This document shows, one piece after another, positions 61,668 through 64,000 of a stretch of DNA of 64,000 bases. Location of the stretch: positions 62,001-126,000 of the forward strand of contig NZ_JAJBBR010000004.1 of assembly GCF_020532555.1 (NCBI RefSeq). Reading direction: 5' to 3'. A program made the translations under genes and the position numbers. This DNA is from Microvirga lenta. Lineage in GTDB: Bacteria; Pseudomonadota; Alphaproteobacteria; Rhizobiales; Beijerinckiaceae. Positions within the stretch are counted from its first letter, which is position 1; every line of letters begins with the position of its first letter. Below the pieces are notes generated by a model that was given only the letters and a program-made list of their open reading frames with translations, did not search any database and had not been told where the DNA came from.

Positions 61668-62746
61668 AACCTGCGTCCCGGTTCCTGCGGCGGCTCCTGG
61701 CGGGCGGCCGCGTCGTAGGCGGTGACGATGCGCCGCACGAGATCGTGGCGCACCACGTCCTGCTCCTTGAAGGTGACCCGGCCGATGCCCTCGACCCCGT
61801 CGAGGATGCGCACGGCCTCCACCAGGCCGGATTTCTGGCCCGGCGGCAGGTCGATCTGGGTCGGGTCGCCGGTGATGATCATCCGCGAGCCTTCGCCGAG
61901 GCGGGTCAGGAACATCTTCATCTGCATGGAGGTGGTGTTCTGGGCCTCGTCGAGCAGCACCACCGCGTTGGTGAGCGTGCGCCCGCGCATGAAGGCGAGC
62001 GGCGCGATCTCGATCATGCCGGTCTGCAGGCCCCGGTCCACGTGCCGGGCCTCCATGAAGTCGTAGAGGGCGTCGTAGATCGGGCGCAGATACGGATCGA
62101 CCTTCTCGCGCATGTCGCCGGGCAGGAAGCCCAGGCGCTCGCCCGCCTCGACGGCCGGGCGCGACAGGATCAGGCGGTCGGCCTGCCCCTGCTCCAGCAG
62201 CGAGACGGCATAGCCCACCGCGAGCCAGGTCTTGCCGGTGCCGGCGGGGCCTTCGGCGAAGACGAGCTCGTGCTGCTTGAGCGCCTTGATGTAGGCGTTC
62301 TGCGCCGCGTTGCGGGCGCGCACGGGGCCGCGCTTGCGGGTGGCGATCTGGTCGAAGGCCGTCAGCCCGGGAACGGGGGCGTCCTCGGCCTGCGGGAAGA
62401 GGGTGCCCTGCAGGGTGCTCTCCTCGATGGTGCCGTCCACGTCGCCGGGGGCGAGCGTCACGCCCTGGCGGGCGCGATCGTAGAGGCCCTCCAGGACCCG
62501 GCGCGCCAGTTCGGACGCCTCGGGCGTGCCCTTGACGGTGACCCGGTTGCCGTTGGCGATGGCGGTGACGTTCAGGCGCCGCTCCAGATGGGCGAGGTTC
62601 TGGTCGTACTGGCCGAAAACAAGGCTGGCGAGGCGGTTGTCGTCGAAGGTGAGGATGATTTCTGCCTCCTCCACGACGCCTGGATGTAAGCTCGAAGAGC
62701 CGCGGCCCTTCTGAGCACGTGCGGTCACGTTGTCCGCTGGCCTCAA
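61664..62746 (-). CDS. phoH: PhoH-like ATPase
   Basis: 360 residues from TTG 62746, six bases after AAGGAG. An N-terminal KH-like/dinucleotide-fold region (about 25-100) precedes the PhoH domain, with Walker A GPAGTGKT at 166-173, LSRPAVEAGERLGFLPGDMREKVDPYLRPIYDAL and Walker B LLDEAQNT. PhoH is an RNA-associated ATPase; phoH-ybeY pairing is conserved. It follows miaB with a 15-base gap. Confidence 0.95.
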   Translation of the reverse strand: MRPADNVTARAQKGRGSSSLHPGVVEEAEIILTFDDNRLASLVFGQYDQNLAHLERRLNVTAIANGNRVTVKGTPEASELARRVLEGLYDRARQGVTLAPGDVDGTIEESTLQGTLFPQAEDAPVPGLTAFDQIATRKRGPVRARNAAQNAYIKALKQHELVFAEGPAGTGKTWLAVGYAVSLLEQGQADRLILSRPAVEAGERLGFLPGDMREKVDPYLRPIYDALYDFMEARHVDRGLQTGMIEIAPLAFMRGRTLTNAVVLLDEAQNTTSMQMKMFLTRLGEGSRMIITGDPTQIDLPPGQKSGLVEAVRILDGVEGIGRVTFKEQDVVRHDLVRRIVTAYDAAARQEPPQEPGRRF

Positions 62747-62761
62747 ATGCCTCTCCTTCGT

Positions 62762-64000
<1,239 letters not shown>

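Overview
The window is core chromosome of a high-GC alphaproteobacterium, most likely Hyphomicrobiales and probably Methylobacteriaceae (Microvirga/Methylobacterium-like). That placement is inference from gene order (leuS-lptE-holA-parB-parA-rsmG-mnmG-mnmE; hemE beside a pyruvate-phosphate-dikinase regulator; hisB-DUF2628-hisH-hisA-hisF-hisE-coaA; pnp-rpsO-truB-rbfA-infB-ylxR-nusA-rimP; trmB-metK-XRE-lnt-corC-ybeY-phoH-miaB), from family content (BA14K, DUF892, MFFFFSN small protein) and from alphaproteobacterial regulatory motifs (CtrA-like, GANTC, EcfG-like). No rRNA, tRNA, CRISPR, prophage or transposase was seen.

Region 1 (1-17.4 kb) looks like the left side of the replication origin. It holds leuS (5' cut), lptE and holA, then leftward parB, parA, rsmG, mnmG, mnmE, rho, hemJ and hemE. 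Two perfect 16-bp parS palindromes lie at 6350 (inside rsmG) and 8349 (between mnmG and mnmE), with a degenerate one at 9861. A low-GC DUF1801 gene interrupts the holA-parB junction. A DUF255 thioredoxin-fold protein, a 32-residue membrane protein, a GNAT enzyme and a DUF2254 membrane protein separate mnmE from rho.

Region 2 (17387-17764) is a gene-free, comparatively AT-rich stretch between divergent hemE and the dikinase-regulator gene. It has eight GANTC sites, two CtrA-like boxes and a near-consensus DnaA box, and is my candidate for oriC (Caulobacter has its origin at the equivalent hemE position).

Region 3 (17.8-36.5 kb) runs first rightward through maf, aroE, coaE and dnaQ. Then come secB, a coupled Tim44-like/mltA/smr/XRE series, an adenosine-kinase-like gene, DUF202, the leftward histidine operon with coaA, and rightward hslV, a membrane protein gene and hslU. 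An endonuclease III homologue and a BA14K protein follow.

Region 4 (36.6-41.6 kb) is the most accessory-looking part: ridA and an HxlR regulator divergent from a CysK-like PLP enzyme, a flavin/PPOX protein, a DEDDh exonuclease and a DUF2279 envelope protein, with dispersed palindromic repeats.

Region 5 (41.7-64 kb) is translation and RNA machinery: pnp, rpsO, truB, rbfA, infB, ylxR, nusA and rimP, the last with a promoter plus a leader terminator that suggests attenuation. A DevBCA/MacAB-like exporter on the opposite strand separates it from trmB, metK, an XRE regulator, lnt, corC, ybeY, phoH and miaB (5' cut). Most genes are well-known families. The points of most interest are the origin/parS architecture, the PLP-enzyme/RidA mini-locus, the rimP leader, the EcfG-like promoter and the repeat families. 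I did not find a convincing wholly new system.
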